Source: Lonicera japonica
Taxonomy: Eukaryota; Streptophyta; Magnoliopsida; Dipsacales; Caprifoliaceae
Direction: 5' to 3'
Assembly (NCBI GenBank): GCA_021464415.1
Contig: CM038467.1
Coordinates: 45,879,715 to 45,943,714, forward strand
DNA: 64,000 nt
The first letter of the stretch is position 1. Each line of letters begins with the position of its first letter. The notes beneath the pieces are model-generated. The model had not been told where the DNA came from, did not search any database, and worked only from the letters and a program-made list of their open reading frames with translations. The translations under genes and the position numbers were made by a program. This document shows, in pieces, positions 1-11,406 of the stretch.

Positions 1-769
1 AAAAGTCCAAACTCCTTAAAAAATCTTCAACCTTCTTATACACACATCAACACTCCATTTTCCCTCATCCCACCCCATATAAAAGACCGAGTTGATATTT
101 GGTGCGGTAGTGTTTGTTAAGGTAATATGTTTAAACAACTTGACATTCTCACATGGTGGTTGGCATTCCTTTCATGAGATCAAATTCTTTCCAATATCCG
201 TCTTTCTTATTTATGCATGTGAGTTATTTGCTTTGTGTGCATCTGCTCTTATCACTCACATGCAAAGAGAGAAACAATTAGCCACATCTCAGAGTGATTC
301 AATTTTGAGAGAATATATCTAGTGAGATTTGAAGTCGAAGCGTAAATTCTATAAGGCAATATAGGGAATCACATCAAAATTATTTAAATGCCGATTGCAA
401 ACACTGAATCCTAAGAATGATTGTGCCATTTTGGTATTGTATAGCATACAAGCTTCTACTAACTTCTATATATGGATGATTCATTGTCTTCTCTACAGCT
501 GGATATTTAATATTTTCCTGAGGCAAAATAAGAGAAAGTATCGCCGAAAATAATTTTTTTGTAAATACATTTTAGAAGTTTATGGGTGTCTTCACTGCAA
601 ACCCTTACGAGACTTCACTCGTCCTCTTTGGGCGACTTAGAGGTTTAAAAGGCTTGTTGCACATGCTAAGTGCAATCGAGAATCACCAAGGAAAGTGGTT
701 CGTTTTGGCTCCTTATCTATTATCACTCTTTTTGCTTGCGGACTAGCAAAATGCTGTTTGGGGGTAGTG
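1..769 (+). mobile_element. 3' internal end of an Athila-like element (element 0)
   Basis: Non-coding 3' tail of a Ty3/gypsy element that begins outside the window. From about 585 it matches the tails of elements 1 and 2: the phrase around 'tcactgcaaacccttacgagac' (590-615), a run ending in 'ggactagca' (740-749), then a purine-rich tract. The 76-codon open frame at 92-322 shows no recognisable motif and I do not treat it as a gene. Confidence 0.7.
756..769 (+). other. Polypurine tract of element 0
   Basis: The sequence gtttgggggtagtg lies immediately before the LTR start TGATAAGC. The position matches the polypurine tracts of elements 1 and 2 (agttggggggtgt, agtcgggggggagt), where plus-strand DNA synthesis is primed. 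Confidence 0.65.
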
Positions 770-2351
770 TGATAAGCACCCAAAACTGTTACTTTTAATT
801 CCCCAAATGCCGAAATTTAAGTGTCAAAAATTGCATTATGTTATATAATGTTGACATTTAGTTGTTTTGCAGGTTCTTGTCTCAATTGATATAATTAAAT
901 GCTTAACTTTGTTGAATATGTGAGACAGGACACTTAAAGTTGCTCGGATAGTTTTTAAAACATAACTTTTTGCTCAGAACTCCGAATCATGCGTTTCTTG
1001 AGCCTAAAATCAATAGAATTTCGAGAACTACAACTTTCCAGTTCAACACTTTTCCAAATTCGGCCATCTTCATATCCGAAATTGCATTACAACATTCCGG
1101 CAGCAAAAGAAAAAAAAGAGAGAGAAAAATATCCCAAAAGTGTGTGTGCCCACTCTCATATTTTTTAATCTCTCAACCCATAACCCAACACTCCACTACC
1201 TAGACAATGTCCACATTATTCTCTTACACACCCTACTCTCTAGAAAAAGCCTATTATTCTCTTACACCCCCTCACCCCATTGTCTACTTTTCATGATTAT
1301 GTTCCTCTCTCATTTTCACACATATAGTCATTCATTGTTGGCCAAGACCAAGGAGACACACCGACGTGAGTTTTGAAAGAGAGGAGGAGAGCTTGGAGAA
1401 AGAGAGCTTGTTCTAGAGAGAAAATATTTGAGTGTTACATATTTTTCTTCTTCTTGTATTATTGTTTCATTTTATTGAAGAAGACAATATTGTAGAGTGT
1501 TGAGAAAAATTATTTTACTCACATATTTGGAGATATTTAAGGAGCTGTTTTATTATTTATTTTGTTCTTCTATCTTTGTGGAAGGATAATCTCCCTTTTA
1601 AGGGGAGAGATGAAACCTCATTTTTATTTGTGATTTAGAATTTTATAATATTGCATAAATATACTCATTTGTGATTTTTCTTAAATAAGATCTTTGGATC
1701 ACTCTACATACCATAGGTGATCCCATATTGGTTTTTATACTTGACTTAAGAGATGAGCTACATACCATAGGATTTTCTTAAGTTCATTTTATTTTCCAAA
1801 TTTATCTTCTAGTTCTTTAATGTTAATGTAAGTGAGTGACAACCTTGTATTATTATTATTTCTAAAAGAAGAAAATATAAATCTTGAAAGGAAAAATCTC
1901 TTATAAACAAATAAATTGTCAAATACTATTTGATTAGCTTTCGGGTTCACTCTACATACCATAGGTGATTCCATTTAATCAAACTAGTATAGAATTTATT
2001 TTGGGTATAAATGTGCAATAATATATTATTCTAGATCCATTGATAATTTGGTGGTGGATTCTTAACTCTTGAAATTCCTACACTTTATTTCTCCAAAACA
2101 ACTTTCTTCACTTTTATTACATTTTATTAGTATTAAAATTGTTCTTAAAAAAGGTAAGCATTTCTAAAAGATAAAAAAATGATTTTTATTATAAATCTAT
2201 TATTTTCTCAATTTTGTTTTCATTGATTCATAAACAACTCCCGTGGATTTGACTCCTTACTACTACTACTATCTACGTTACTAATATATTTTGTAGGTAC
2301 ATAAGGGTTTTTGATCAAGCTATTTTTAGCGACGAAAATAGCTCCCTATCA
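770..2351 (+). mobile_element. 3' LTR of element 0 (Athila-like)
   Basis: The LTR runs from TGATAAGC to CCCTATCA. The ends form a short inverted repeat, TGATA/TATCA, and TG...CA boundaries are usual for LTRs. It is read as a 3' LTR because an internal tail and polypurine tract sit directly upstream. The 14-base word ctacataccatagg occurs three times (1704-1717, 1758-1771, 1952-1965). The pairing 5' LTR is outside the window, so the right boundary rests on the terminus motif only. Confidence 0.65.
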
Positions 2352-3143
2352 GAGTCACATGCGCATACCATAGTCAATACTAAGAAAGTAGATAAACAAA
2401 AATGTTGGAATTTTTTTTTCTAAAATTAAACCAATTCATATAATTTCTATCACCATATGTTGAAGACACTAATATTTTTGAGTAATTCATTAATACCCAA
2501 AATGACAACACTCAAAATACAATAATACCTGAAATACGGTAAAAATAGACATAAACACGACTTGAATCATTTCATTGCGCGATAATTAATAGGAGGCTAG
2601 GGACTCTTGGATCTCTATTCACTTCAATTCATTTACTTACGAATTATTTTTTGATGGCTCCAAAATTAAACGAAATTGTTTGGTTGGAAGGAGTTGATAA
2701 AGAGGGAGATAGTTTAGGGGATACGATCGGAGAAGGTATTCTATTCAACCTGTCAAATACTTGTTTTTTTCTTCTTCGTTTTTTTCCTTTTTCTTTTCTT
2801 CATTTTTTTCCCTCTATCCTTATTAATTTTTAGTAGGGGATTATGTTTAATTTTGGCATTCTGTGAAGGATAATATTAATTTTGATATAATTAATATTAA
2901 TCATATCATATATTATAAACGTATAATGGAGTCGCCTTTACTTCTTGATTCGCACTTGATTCGCACTTTTAACTTAAATTGTGCCGCTTGTAAAATTGAG
3001 TATTTATAATGTTTTCATTGAAAATAAATTTTAATTCTCACTTGTATATAGTTTAAGATTATAGTATCCGTTCTGTATTTCATTTATTTATGCCCTTAAT
3101 TTTCAATCACAAGCATTGGTCAATTGCAACTTTCTCATTAATT
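2352..3143. repeat. Start of duplicated module, copy A
   Basis: AT-rich spacer. 2370-2960 aligns by eye with 43290-43850 in the same orientation, including the stretch 'gatggctccaa.attaaacgaaattgtttggttggaagg' (2653 onward, 43577 onward). A 60-codon ORF at 2651-2833 covers that stretch. In the second copy the frame stays open there but carries many replacements, so I have no good evidence for a gene. 2790-2940 also resembles 5410-5560. Confidence 0.6.
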
Positions 3144-4615
3144 TTCAGCCACACTAGGATGGTTCTAAGTCTTTACGCAAAACCGTGTTTATTTTTTATT
3201 CCTATTGATTGTAATAAGTACTTAGATTATGAAAGACGTTGACTTAGGTCCTACCGAAATAAAAACAATATAACTAGAGAGCATCTTTACAAAAGTTTTT
3301 TTTCCAAATTTGTATTTTAGTAAGTTTTGTGGAGTTTTGTCGCACTAAAGAGTGCTTCTTTTTTTTTTTTTTTTCATAAACTCCAAAATACTCTTCAAAT
3401 CTTATCTTAATATTAAATTTTGACAAATGGTAGAAAGCCTAAAAATTAATTTTCAGCGACATGCATTTGGTCTTTTGCCCACAACGTACTCTTTACTTTT
3501 CTTTCCAACTTTAAGCTCTTAGATTGAGAAGACGTTGACTTGGCTCCATTTGAAAGAAAAACAATTTACTTAAAAGCATCTTCAAAAGTCTTTACAATTT
3601 TCACTTTTTCTTAAAAAATTAAATTAAATTAAACTTTTACTAATTTAGTTCTCATTTTGAAGACCGAGTTGCAGAATGCTTTAATTTAAATTTCAAAACA
3701 CTCTTCAAATCTTAATTTATACCATATATTAAACACATTGATGAGATTTGATATTTATACAAAATTTTCATTTGCCGAAAATTATTATGAGGAACACATT
3801 TAGAGCAAATGCCATTATCTGTTATGAATGTGAAGAATTACTAAGTCTCTTATTGCACACACGTAGAGTGTACCTCCAGGCTGGTATAATATTAATTTAT
3901 CAAATATAATTTATCAAAACTTGTGTGCAATGGGATACTTAGTAATTCTTCACATTAATAACATATAATGACACGTGGTCCAGTCTTAATTAAACGTGTT
4001 CTTCGTATATACTTAAGGCCATGAGTTAAAAATTCAAATCCTTACTTAAGCATTAATTATTTTATAATAATTTTCAACAAATGGAAATTTTGTATGAATA
4101 TCAAATTTCATTAATGTGTTTAATATATAGTATAGATTAAGATTTGAAGAATATTTTGGAAATTTTGGAGTTTAAATTAAAGCACTCTGCAATGCGGCTC
4201 TTCAAAATAACAAGTAAATTATTAAAAGTTTAATTTATTTATTTTTTAAGAAAAAGTAAAAATTGTAAAGACATTTGAAGATGCTTTTAAGTGTATTATT
4301 TCTATTTGAAATGGACCCAAGTCAATGTCTTTCTCAGTCTAAGAGGCTAAAGTTGGAAATAAAAGTAAAGAGTACGTTGTGGGCAAAAGACCAAATGCAG
4401 GTCCACACAACTCTTTAGTGCCACACAACTTACTAAAATACAAATTTCAAAAAAAAAAAAACTTTTGTAACAATGCACTCTAGTCATATTGTTTTTATTA
4501 GGGAAGGACCTAAGTCAATGTCTTTCACATTCATCTAAGAAGTTATTACAGTCAATAGGAATCAAATGTAAACACGGTTGTGCATAAAGACTATCAATAG
4601 TCACAGCCAAAATTC
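3144..4615. repeat. Large inverted duplication (foldback), about 1.45 kb
   Basis: The left arm (about 3144-3865) is matched in reverse complement by the right arm (about 3925-4615). Anchors: 'gaatgtgaagaattactaag' near 3829 pairs with 'cttagtaattcttcacatt' near 3940. 'cgtgtttattttttattcctattga' near 3184 pairs with 'tcaataggaatcaaatgtaaacacg' near 4553. The loop is about 60 bases. The arms are imperfect, with indels. Paralogous copies at 44130-45230 and 40130-40640 carry the left arm and loop but a different right side, so the inversion is specific to this copy. Confidence 0.7.
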
Positions 4616-5752
4616 ATTTGTTGGAGGATAAATTTCGGGTCGCTCATAATTTTGTTTTTTAAAGTTTATGGTCGCCACTACAATAATTAAAGGAGGTAGT
4701 CTTCCCTCGTGAATTTTCAAAAGTAGTATTGAAAAAAGTTATCCTTTGTTGAAAGGGACACAATGACATTATATTACTCCAACTTGCTTGGATCCAATAA
4801 TTATACATGACTCTTCCACTATTTCGCGCTTAAATTTTCTTGAGAAAAATAAACTCACGAACATAAAATGGATAGAGAAAATAGTTTCCAATTTATTGTA
4901 ATTGAATATTTTAATAAGATTTTATGAATATTTGCTTAACATATAGATTATCTCCATAATTATTATGAAGAAAAATAAAACCCACTCAATAGTTATCTTA
5001 CAAATGGACGAGCATTTTATTTAGAAACATGATTATCCTCTAAAGAGTAGAGTTTCTATATATATATACACTATATGTAAAGCATGGACACTACTTTTAA
5101 TAGGTTTCTAAAATTACAAAATTATCCTTTATATTTCGAAAACTACAATTAAAATAACACTTATGTAAAAAATTGAAACATTGACTAGAAAGTTTGATAA
5201 CACAAGTTACTATCACAAAACTAAATACCAATGTTTTTATTTTGTTTTAACTATATATATACAACATCAATAAGAATTAGGTATTATATAAATATAGTTT
5301 GCACGAACACTAGTATATGTGTATGTATATCAAATATGACGAAATATCAAGTCTTAAACATAGCGTAATACCTTGTACAAAATTTTACTGCAATCATTCT
5401 CTACATATTTTTCTTTTCTCGGTTTTTTTTCCTTTCTCCTTATTAATTTTTAGTAAGGGATTATGTTTAATTTTGGCATTTTGTGAAGGATAATATTAAT
5501 TTTGATATAATTAATATTAATCATATCATATGTTATAAACATATAATGGAATCGACTTTTATATTTCGAAAACTACAATTAAAATAATACTTACGTGAAA
5601 AATTGAAAAATTGACCATAAACTTCAATAACACATGTTATTATCACAAGACTAAATACCAATATTTTTATTTTGTTTTCACTATCTACATACAACATCAA
5701 CAAGAATTAGGTATTATGAAAATATAGTTTGTGCGAATAGTCATATATATGT
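4616..5752. repeat. Middle of duplicated module, copy A
   Basis: AT-rich and non-coding. It begins 'ggataaatttcgggtcgctcat' (4626) and matches 42170-42900 and 45240-45760, where the same order of phrases occurs (gacacaa, ggatccaataattatacat, cttgagaaaaataaactca). 5130-5300 and 5560-5740 are related to each other, so there is local duplication too. No gene seen. Confidence 0.6.
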
Positions 5753-6145
5753 ATGGGGCAAATTTCCCAATCGGATTATTGTTTAAGGACCATCCATATA
5801 GATTGGCCCATTTGGCATGCTTTCCAATGAAAATTTTTGATGAAATTTGGTGGGGATGTTCTTCATCGTTTTTTCGAACATCAAAAAATTCAATCGGAAT
5901 GTGGGTTAACTACATGATTGAAAAATATTGGTCTGGAAATAGATATATAAAATCCAGTATTTTTCAATCATGTAGTTAACCCACTTTTCGGTTGAATTTT
6001 TTGATTGAATTTAGTGGAGATGTTCTACACACAATGAGTAACATCCCCACCAAATTTTATCAAAAAATTACATTGGAAAGTGTGCCAAATGAGCCAATCC
6101 ATAAGTTGGTCTGTGAATAGTAATTCGTACTAGAAATGCTCCCTG
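5753..6145. mobile_element. Foldback MITE, possibly hAT-type
   Basis: About 390 bp of near-palindrome centred near 5945. 'gtgggttaactacatgattg' (5900) pairs with 'caatcatgtagttaacccac' (5966), and the pairing continues outward to 'ggcccatttggca' / 'tgccaaatgagcc'. The ends resemble each other (atggggcaaattt versus reverse complement cagggagcattt). A candidate 8-bp target duplication TATGTATG lies at 5748-5755 and 6146-6153. The length, 8-bp duplication and end motif suit a non-autonomous hAT element. The ORF at 5731-5979 lies inside the palindrome and is not counted as a gene. Confidence 0.55.
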
Positions 6146-6900
6146 TATGTATGTATATCAAATATGACCTAATACCAAGTCTGAAACATGGCATAAAACC
6201 ATGTACAAATTTTCACTGCAATCATTCTCCACAAAATTTTCTTTCTGAAAGGCATTTTTATATTATGTGGCCCACAAGAAATTTGGGGAAAGGGGATCAA
6301 AGAAATATCGTGATCCTTTTTACTCATTAATTCACATAACTTTATACATATTAATAACGTAATATATATATACATGTACGTAGAGAATAGTGCAATGATA
6401 AGAATTTTCATTTTATGCTACACGCGTTGGGCGCCTTTTTAAGTTACACATCCATGAAGTTTTCAAGGACGGTGATTTATCAAATATTATTCTACTAACT
6501 ATATTAATGATCTTATGTTATATGCTCGTAATGTTGCAGCTAATTTGCGGAAAATAATAATTGTTGCAATTTGTTTTGAGACACGTGTGCACACTATATT
6601 TAATACTTAGAAAGTAGATAAACAAAAAAATTCGGGAAAAGAATTCTAAAATTAAATCAATGGATTTTTATAGCATCATATAATTATTATTAAAAAATTA
6701 AATTACCAAATCAAAATCCAAATATGTTTTAATTTAAAAAAATATCTATCAAAATCTATGGTAGAAAGTATTAACTATCGTGCTACGTACTCTATATATA
6801 CATACAACCCAAATCCACCCACGATCATTTATGCTTAGAAAAGTCCTTCTTCAATCACGTTGGTTGCCTTTGTAGTAATAGCAAAGCAATTTCCATATAA
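6146..6900. repeat. End of duplicated module, copy A
   Basis: 6150-6620 aligns with 42840-43300 in the same orientation. It holds a block at about 6220-6345 ('aaggcattttt...ggcccacaagaaatttggggaaagg...gatcaaagaaatatc') also found at 42915-43033, 47290-47420 and 51112-51200. The last of these lies just upstream of the receptor-kinase TATA region. No coding sequence seen. Confidence 0.55.
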
Positions 6901-8090
6901 GACAAATTTATACACATAAAAATAATTATAAAATGGAGAGTATCACGCAACTCATTTTTAAGGTTCTCAAAAAATTGATTGTATTTACTATTATTTTTTT
7001 ATAAATTTTTCCTTAAACATCTATTATTATTATTTTCTATCCGTTATCAGATGACGTCAATGTTTTGAATTCGAATTCTAAATCCAACTAGAACTGCTTT
7101 TAATTTTCTATTAAAACTATTTAAAAATTATTTGGAAAGCAAAATGCTAGCTTTTTCAATTATGCATAGAAAAGTCCCCCTTAAATCACTGTCGTTGTCT
7201 TGTGTAGTAATAGCTGAGCAAATACCACATTAATTTTCAGCCACACACATATCTAGTGTCTTTATAATTTTCTTTTTTAAAAAATAAATAAATTAAATTA
7301 AATTTTTAATAATTCACTTGTCAATTTGAAGAGCTGGGCTCGCAGAGTCCTTTAATTTAAACTCCGAAAGATTCTTCAAATCTTAATCTATATTATATAT
7401 CAAACACATAAATAAGATTTGAAATTTATCCATAACGATAATGATACTCATTTTTATTTACGCAAAATACCCTTCATTTCGGGTTTTTTTTTTTTCACAA
7501 CTGGTCAACACCACCATCCCCCACCGCTGGAACCCCGAAACCTCACCCAGAGCACCAAGACCTTATCGAAGCTTTGGCACAAATATTGCAAATATGTTTT
7601 TGCACTAAAAGGGATTTCCAATTTGAGAAAGAATTAGATGCAGGTCCACTTTTGATGTAAAATAAGATCCAAATTTAAGTAGGTCTAGTTTGCTCCAATT
7701 ACTTATAATGGAGCCGGCTTTGCTTCCGTGATTGCCACCCATATATAATTAAGGGAAAATCAATTGCAATTTTATTTTTACTATTACGTCATTTCTTTTC
7801 TATTATTTTTCCTACGACTCTTTTGTTAACTAAAGCAATTCTCTTTTCGAAAATAAGCTTGTATTATAAGATTGGAAAATAGTAAGAAAATTAATTGTTT
7901 TGTGAAAGAAGATTTGAATAGTGTTGTGGCTAGCGGTAGGTTCAGATTTGTGAGTCATTACCCCAAAAATGTCTATTTAATAACATATAAAAAAAGTAAT
8001 TTGTAAGTATTCTGAACATTTATAAAATTAATCACGGTTTAAATAGGTATTATAACGGGTTGTAAAATTAACATCAAAATCTCTTACTCG
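6901..8090. other. AT-rich spacer with decayed module fragments
   Basis: No gene seen. 7230-7430 keeps a degraded copy of part of the foldback arm ('ttaattttcagccacac', 'tttaatttaaactccgaaag', 'cttcaaatcttaatctatatta'), compare 3600-3730. The ORF at 7419-7637 has no recognisable domain. Confidence 0.45.
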
Positions 8091-9299
8091 ATGATATTCA
8101 GCACAATTTCTTGCACATTATTCAGAGCAGATGAGAGTAGAATGAAAGGTGATATCTATGAATGTATAGATATTTCTCAGCGTCACGTTGTGTGTCGTTT
8201 TCTAAAGTATTAATTACTTTCTACTATCTTTGTTGTGCTCTCATGTTTTTGCTATCGTCTTTGCTGCATGATTTATGATCTATGTGCTTCTTATGTAACT
8301 GTAGGTGTGTTTCAAATATATATATATGCTGAATTGAAGGAGCTGCACTATTAATTATGTTAATTATTAGTCCTTATTTTTAATTATAAGTGAAAGAGAT
8401 ATGTCGTAGGACTATTCATAGATTATGATTTATACTTGGATATCTTATGCTTATTGTTATTAATAAAGTTTATTTCATTTTACTTTATATTCTCTAATAA
8501 ATAATATATATTAATATTAGTTCATCAAGTATGTGACTTGATTGTGGGATGCTAGTAATGTTATAATAATATTATTTAAATGTCCCTAATCATTTATCAA
8601 TAATCTAGGATCACATTTATATAATGATTAGAGTATGGGTCAGTTGATGGCAATGTTCCACAAGTCATGGATATGGAAATATTAAGTTGAACACACTGAT
8701 ACTTGTTAGGGAACAAAGTATTGTACCGACCCATTTTGGGGACACTGCAAGGAGTGTTATATAATGTCATCAGTGATGTTCCCCATTAGTGATATCGTAT
8801 TATCCTCAGACCTGAGATCATCACGGTTACCAACATAGGGATTAGCGTGTCAGGCATCATCAAACGTTGCTCTTGACGGGGTAATTATAAAGATGGTGAT
8901 CAAGCATACTATAAACTATGTAGAGGTATGTGGTTGATCAAGATGGGATTTGTCACTCTCATATAATGAGAAAGATATCTTTGGGCCCCTTGATAAGTAT
9001 AATTAATATTTGCATGGCCATGCACAAATGAGGTGTCATTTGTATTAGATTAATTATACTTAGAGATCAAAAAATAAAGATTGAATTATGCAAGAATGAC
9101 ACTTGCCTAGTCTTGTGTTCAATCTAGATATCGGTTGACAAAAGGAGTTAATATGTGGAATATCAATTTAAGGTTGTGTCGTTTTGACCTTTATACCCTT
9201 TGGGTAGTAGTAATGTTTTACTAGAAACTGCTTACTATTTGTATAATAAAACGGGCTTTTAATTATACTGCCAAAGAGTATAAACTTACAGGGTCGCAC
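8091..9299. other. Unclassified repeat-like sequence interrupted by element 1
   Basis: Non-coding and slightly less AT-rich. It resembles LTR or leader sequence (for example 'gatgggatttgtcactctc' and 'gaaagatatctttgggcccc' near 8944-8990) but I cannot place it in a family. It is cut at 9299 by Athila element 1 and appears to continue at 20857-21099 and 39868-40040, so it is probably older than both elements. Confidence 0.35.
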
Positions 9300-11241
9300 T
9301 GATAAACGCGTAATTTTGTAGTCGCTAACGCTCTTTTGATTGTGTTTATCGCGTTTATTTTAGCCTAGATTAATTAAATTAACCCACTTTTGCACACACA
9401 CTCAAAATATCAAGAATTGCTTTAACATGGCTCAAAGTAGCCTTTTCTAGTATCTTGATTGTGCTCATAGATTTTGGAAGCAAGTTGGGAAGCTTTGGGA
9501 AGGATTCAAGAGAGATAGAAGCCAAAAGAGAAGAAAAAAAGTCTCCCGAAGTGTCCTCTGATCAATCAGAGGAGCCTCTGATTGATCAGAGGCCACCTTT
9601 TAGTGCAAAACTTACCCTCTGATCGATCAGAGGATGCTCTGATCGATCAGAGCCCACCTTTTCAAGCCAAAATCTCCCCTCTGATCGATCAGAGGAGCCT
9701 CTGATCGATCAGAGACCTCCCAGATTGCACAGCACAGCCCCCAAAAGCAGCTTTTCTCCTCTTTTGATGCATTGAAACTCACCAAAAGTGCTGGACTTTC
9801 CATTTCTAGATAGGATGAGGTGCTTACCCATTGGGTTCTTTAGAAAAGTGTACTAGAATACCCATTTTTGGGCATTGCTCTCCCATTATTTATTGGCTCT
9901 TTGTCCCTCATGTAAAGGAGGAAATTTTCTAGATCTAGATTCAAGTAGCATAAATATTATTTTCCTGCACTTTCTCTCTATCTATCACTTGTAAGAAATC
10001 TAGAGAGAGAAACTCTTGAGAGAAATGGAAATCCCTTTAATGGTTTTTGTTCATACAACTATCATGGAGTAGTTTCATTGCTAAGGCTAAAGGATGAAGT
10101 TTGCATTGCATTAATTATGTAAGTTTGTTTCTCATTCCATTGTTAGTGTTGTTAAATACTTCTTGAATCCTTCATCTTCTCTATTCAATCAACCATTCAT
10201 AAGCTAGTAAGATAATCCTCATAAGGTGATTTGACTTTGTATGCCTTGTATACATAGATCTCAAGCATTAATGAGGAGATGATGCACTTGTGTATTTCTT
10301 ATTAGCCTATGTCCATTCCTTCTATGATTGAGATACTTTACATTGCCAAGCATGTTTAGTCTTTGAATATTCATGGAAATACCATAAATTTGAGATTCCA
10401 ATCCTTGAATGCTTTAATGATATGTTGAGTGCTTTCTACACTTTATGTGATTTTGAGACTCAATATTTTCTTAGTTAGAGTGTTGCCAAGGAGGATCTCT
10501 TAAGTTTATGCCATAATCAACTACACTAATCACCTTAAGGATTCAATTTGTATTTATCAAATGTGTCTAAATCGGATGATTTAATCTCCACCTAGACCTC
10601 CCAATCTTAGACAAATGAAATGTTATGATTTATTGTGCTAAACTTTTTAGTTGGCCATTTTCATAATCAAGTCAATTGCCTAGGGGAAACTAACAATGAA
10701 TTCTCAATGCCTAGTTTAATTTTATGCCTTTTCTTTTGGTGTATCTCAAGTTTGCATCTTGGTTGGACATTATATGGGAATGGGTTGCACTTGCTTCACA
10801 CCCTTTGTTACAAGATAAAAATGAGAGATACATTTGTGTTGAGCTTTACTTACACCCTTTCTTTATATGGCATTTATATGGGAATGGGTTGCTCTTGCTT
10901 CACACCCTTTTGCTTAGAAAAGTGTAAGGTACTCAACACTTAGGAATTGCATTGAGAATTTTGAATGAGATTTATTTTACATAACATTGCAAAGCAAACG
11001 AATTCTATAATGCCTTAGCCTTTTCTTATCAATTGATACATCACTTTAATTTTTATTGCAAGACTTTAAAATCAACAACTAAAATCAACCAATCAAATTC
11101 TCTTGAACAAAGCCTTGGACTCGTAATCACCACATCGTCTTTCCGACTATCCTTGTGGTTCGACACTTGGACTTACCAAGTATTATAACTTGACAACCTA
11201 CACTTGGGTTCCTAAGCGCGGAAGTATTTTCGGGCGCGTCA
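9300..11241 (+). mobile_element. 5' LTR of element 1
   Basis: Begins TGATAAACGCG and ends GGGCGCGTCA. Its 3' two-thirds is related to the LTR of element 2, but the first part is not, apart from the first ten or so bases. The palindrome array lies at 9555-9715. The 102-codon ORF at 10635-10943 recurs unchanged in the 3' LTR and is simply LTR sequence. Confidence 0.9.
9555..9715. repeat. Array of six TGATCGATCA-type palindromes in U3
   Basis: Six 18-bp palindromic sites start at 9555, 9575, 9616, 9636, 9678 and 9698: three pairs with 20-bp spacing inside a pair and 61-62 bp from pair to pair. Sites 3 and 5 are CCTCTGATCGATCAGAGG and site 4 is GCTCTGATCGATCAGAGC, all perfect. Sites 1 and 2 have CAA/TTG centres and are exact reverse complements of each other. 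Site 6 ends in AGA, breaking the outer pairs. Linkers share CCACCTTTT. The same array is at 19171-19331 in the 3' LTR. Function unknown; binding sites for a dimeric factor or hairpins are possibilities. Confidence 0.85.
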
Positions 11242-11247
11242 AGTTTT

Positions 11248-11265
11248 TGGCGCCGTTGCCGGGGA
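11248..11265 (+). other. Primer binding site of element 1 (tRNA-Asp)
   Basis: TGGCGCCGTTGCCGGGGA starts six bases after the LTR end and is complementary to the 3' end of plant tRNA-Asp including CCA. A tRNA-Asp primer is typical of Athila elements. It primes minus-strand DNA synthesis. Confidence 0.85.
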
Positions 11266-11406
11266 TACGGCGAAAGACGGATTACGGGTTTTGTACAAAA
11301 ACCCGCTTTGTAAGTATATATTCTCCTTTTGTGAATAAGTTTTTCTTGCTTATTATTTTCTTCTTTTATAGGTGGCAATTTTCTTTAAGATCACCTTCCC
11401 GGGCTT

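Noticed and set aside
2651..2833. 60-codon ORF with a copy at 43573
   Set aside because: The copy stays open over ~40 codons but has many replacements and no recognisable domain. The conservation extends equally into non-coding flanks.
5731..5979. 82-codon ORF
   Set aside because: It lies wholly within the foldback MITE; its sequence follows the palindrome.
9555..9715. Repeat array considered as CRISPR-like
   Set aside because: Plant retrotransposon context, near-identical linkers and palindromic repeats in pairs. There are no unique spacers and no cas genes.
10635..10943. 102-codon ORF, identical at 20251-20559
   Set aside because: It lies inside the LTR in both copies and is duplicated because the LTR is. 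No domain, and the homologous LTR of element 2 does not keep the frame.
11248..11265. Possible tRNA-Asp gene
   Set aside because: Only an 18-base complement of the tRNA 3' end. It is a primer binding site, with no cloverleaf around it.
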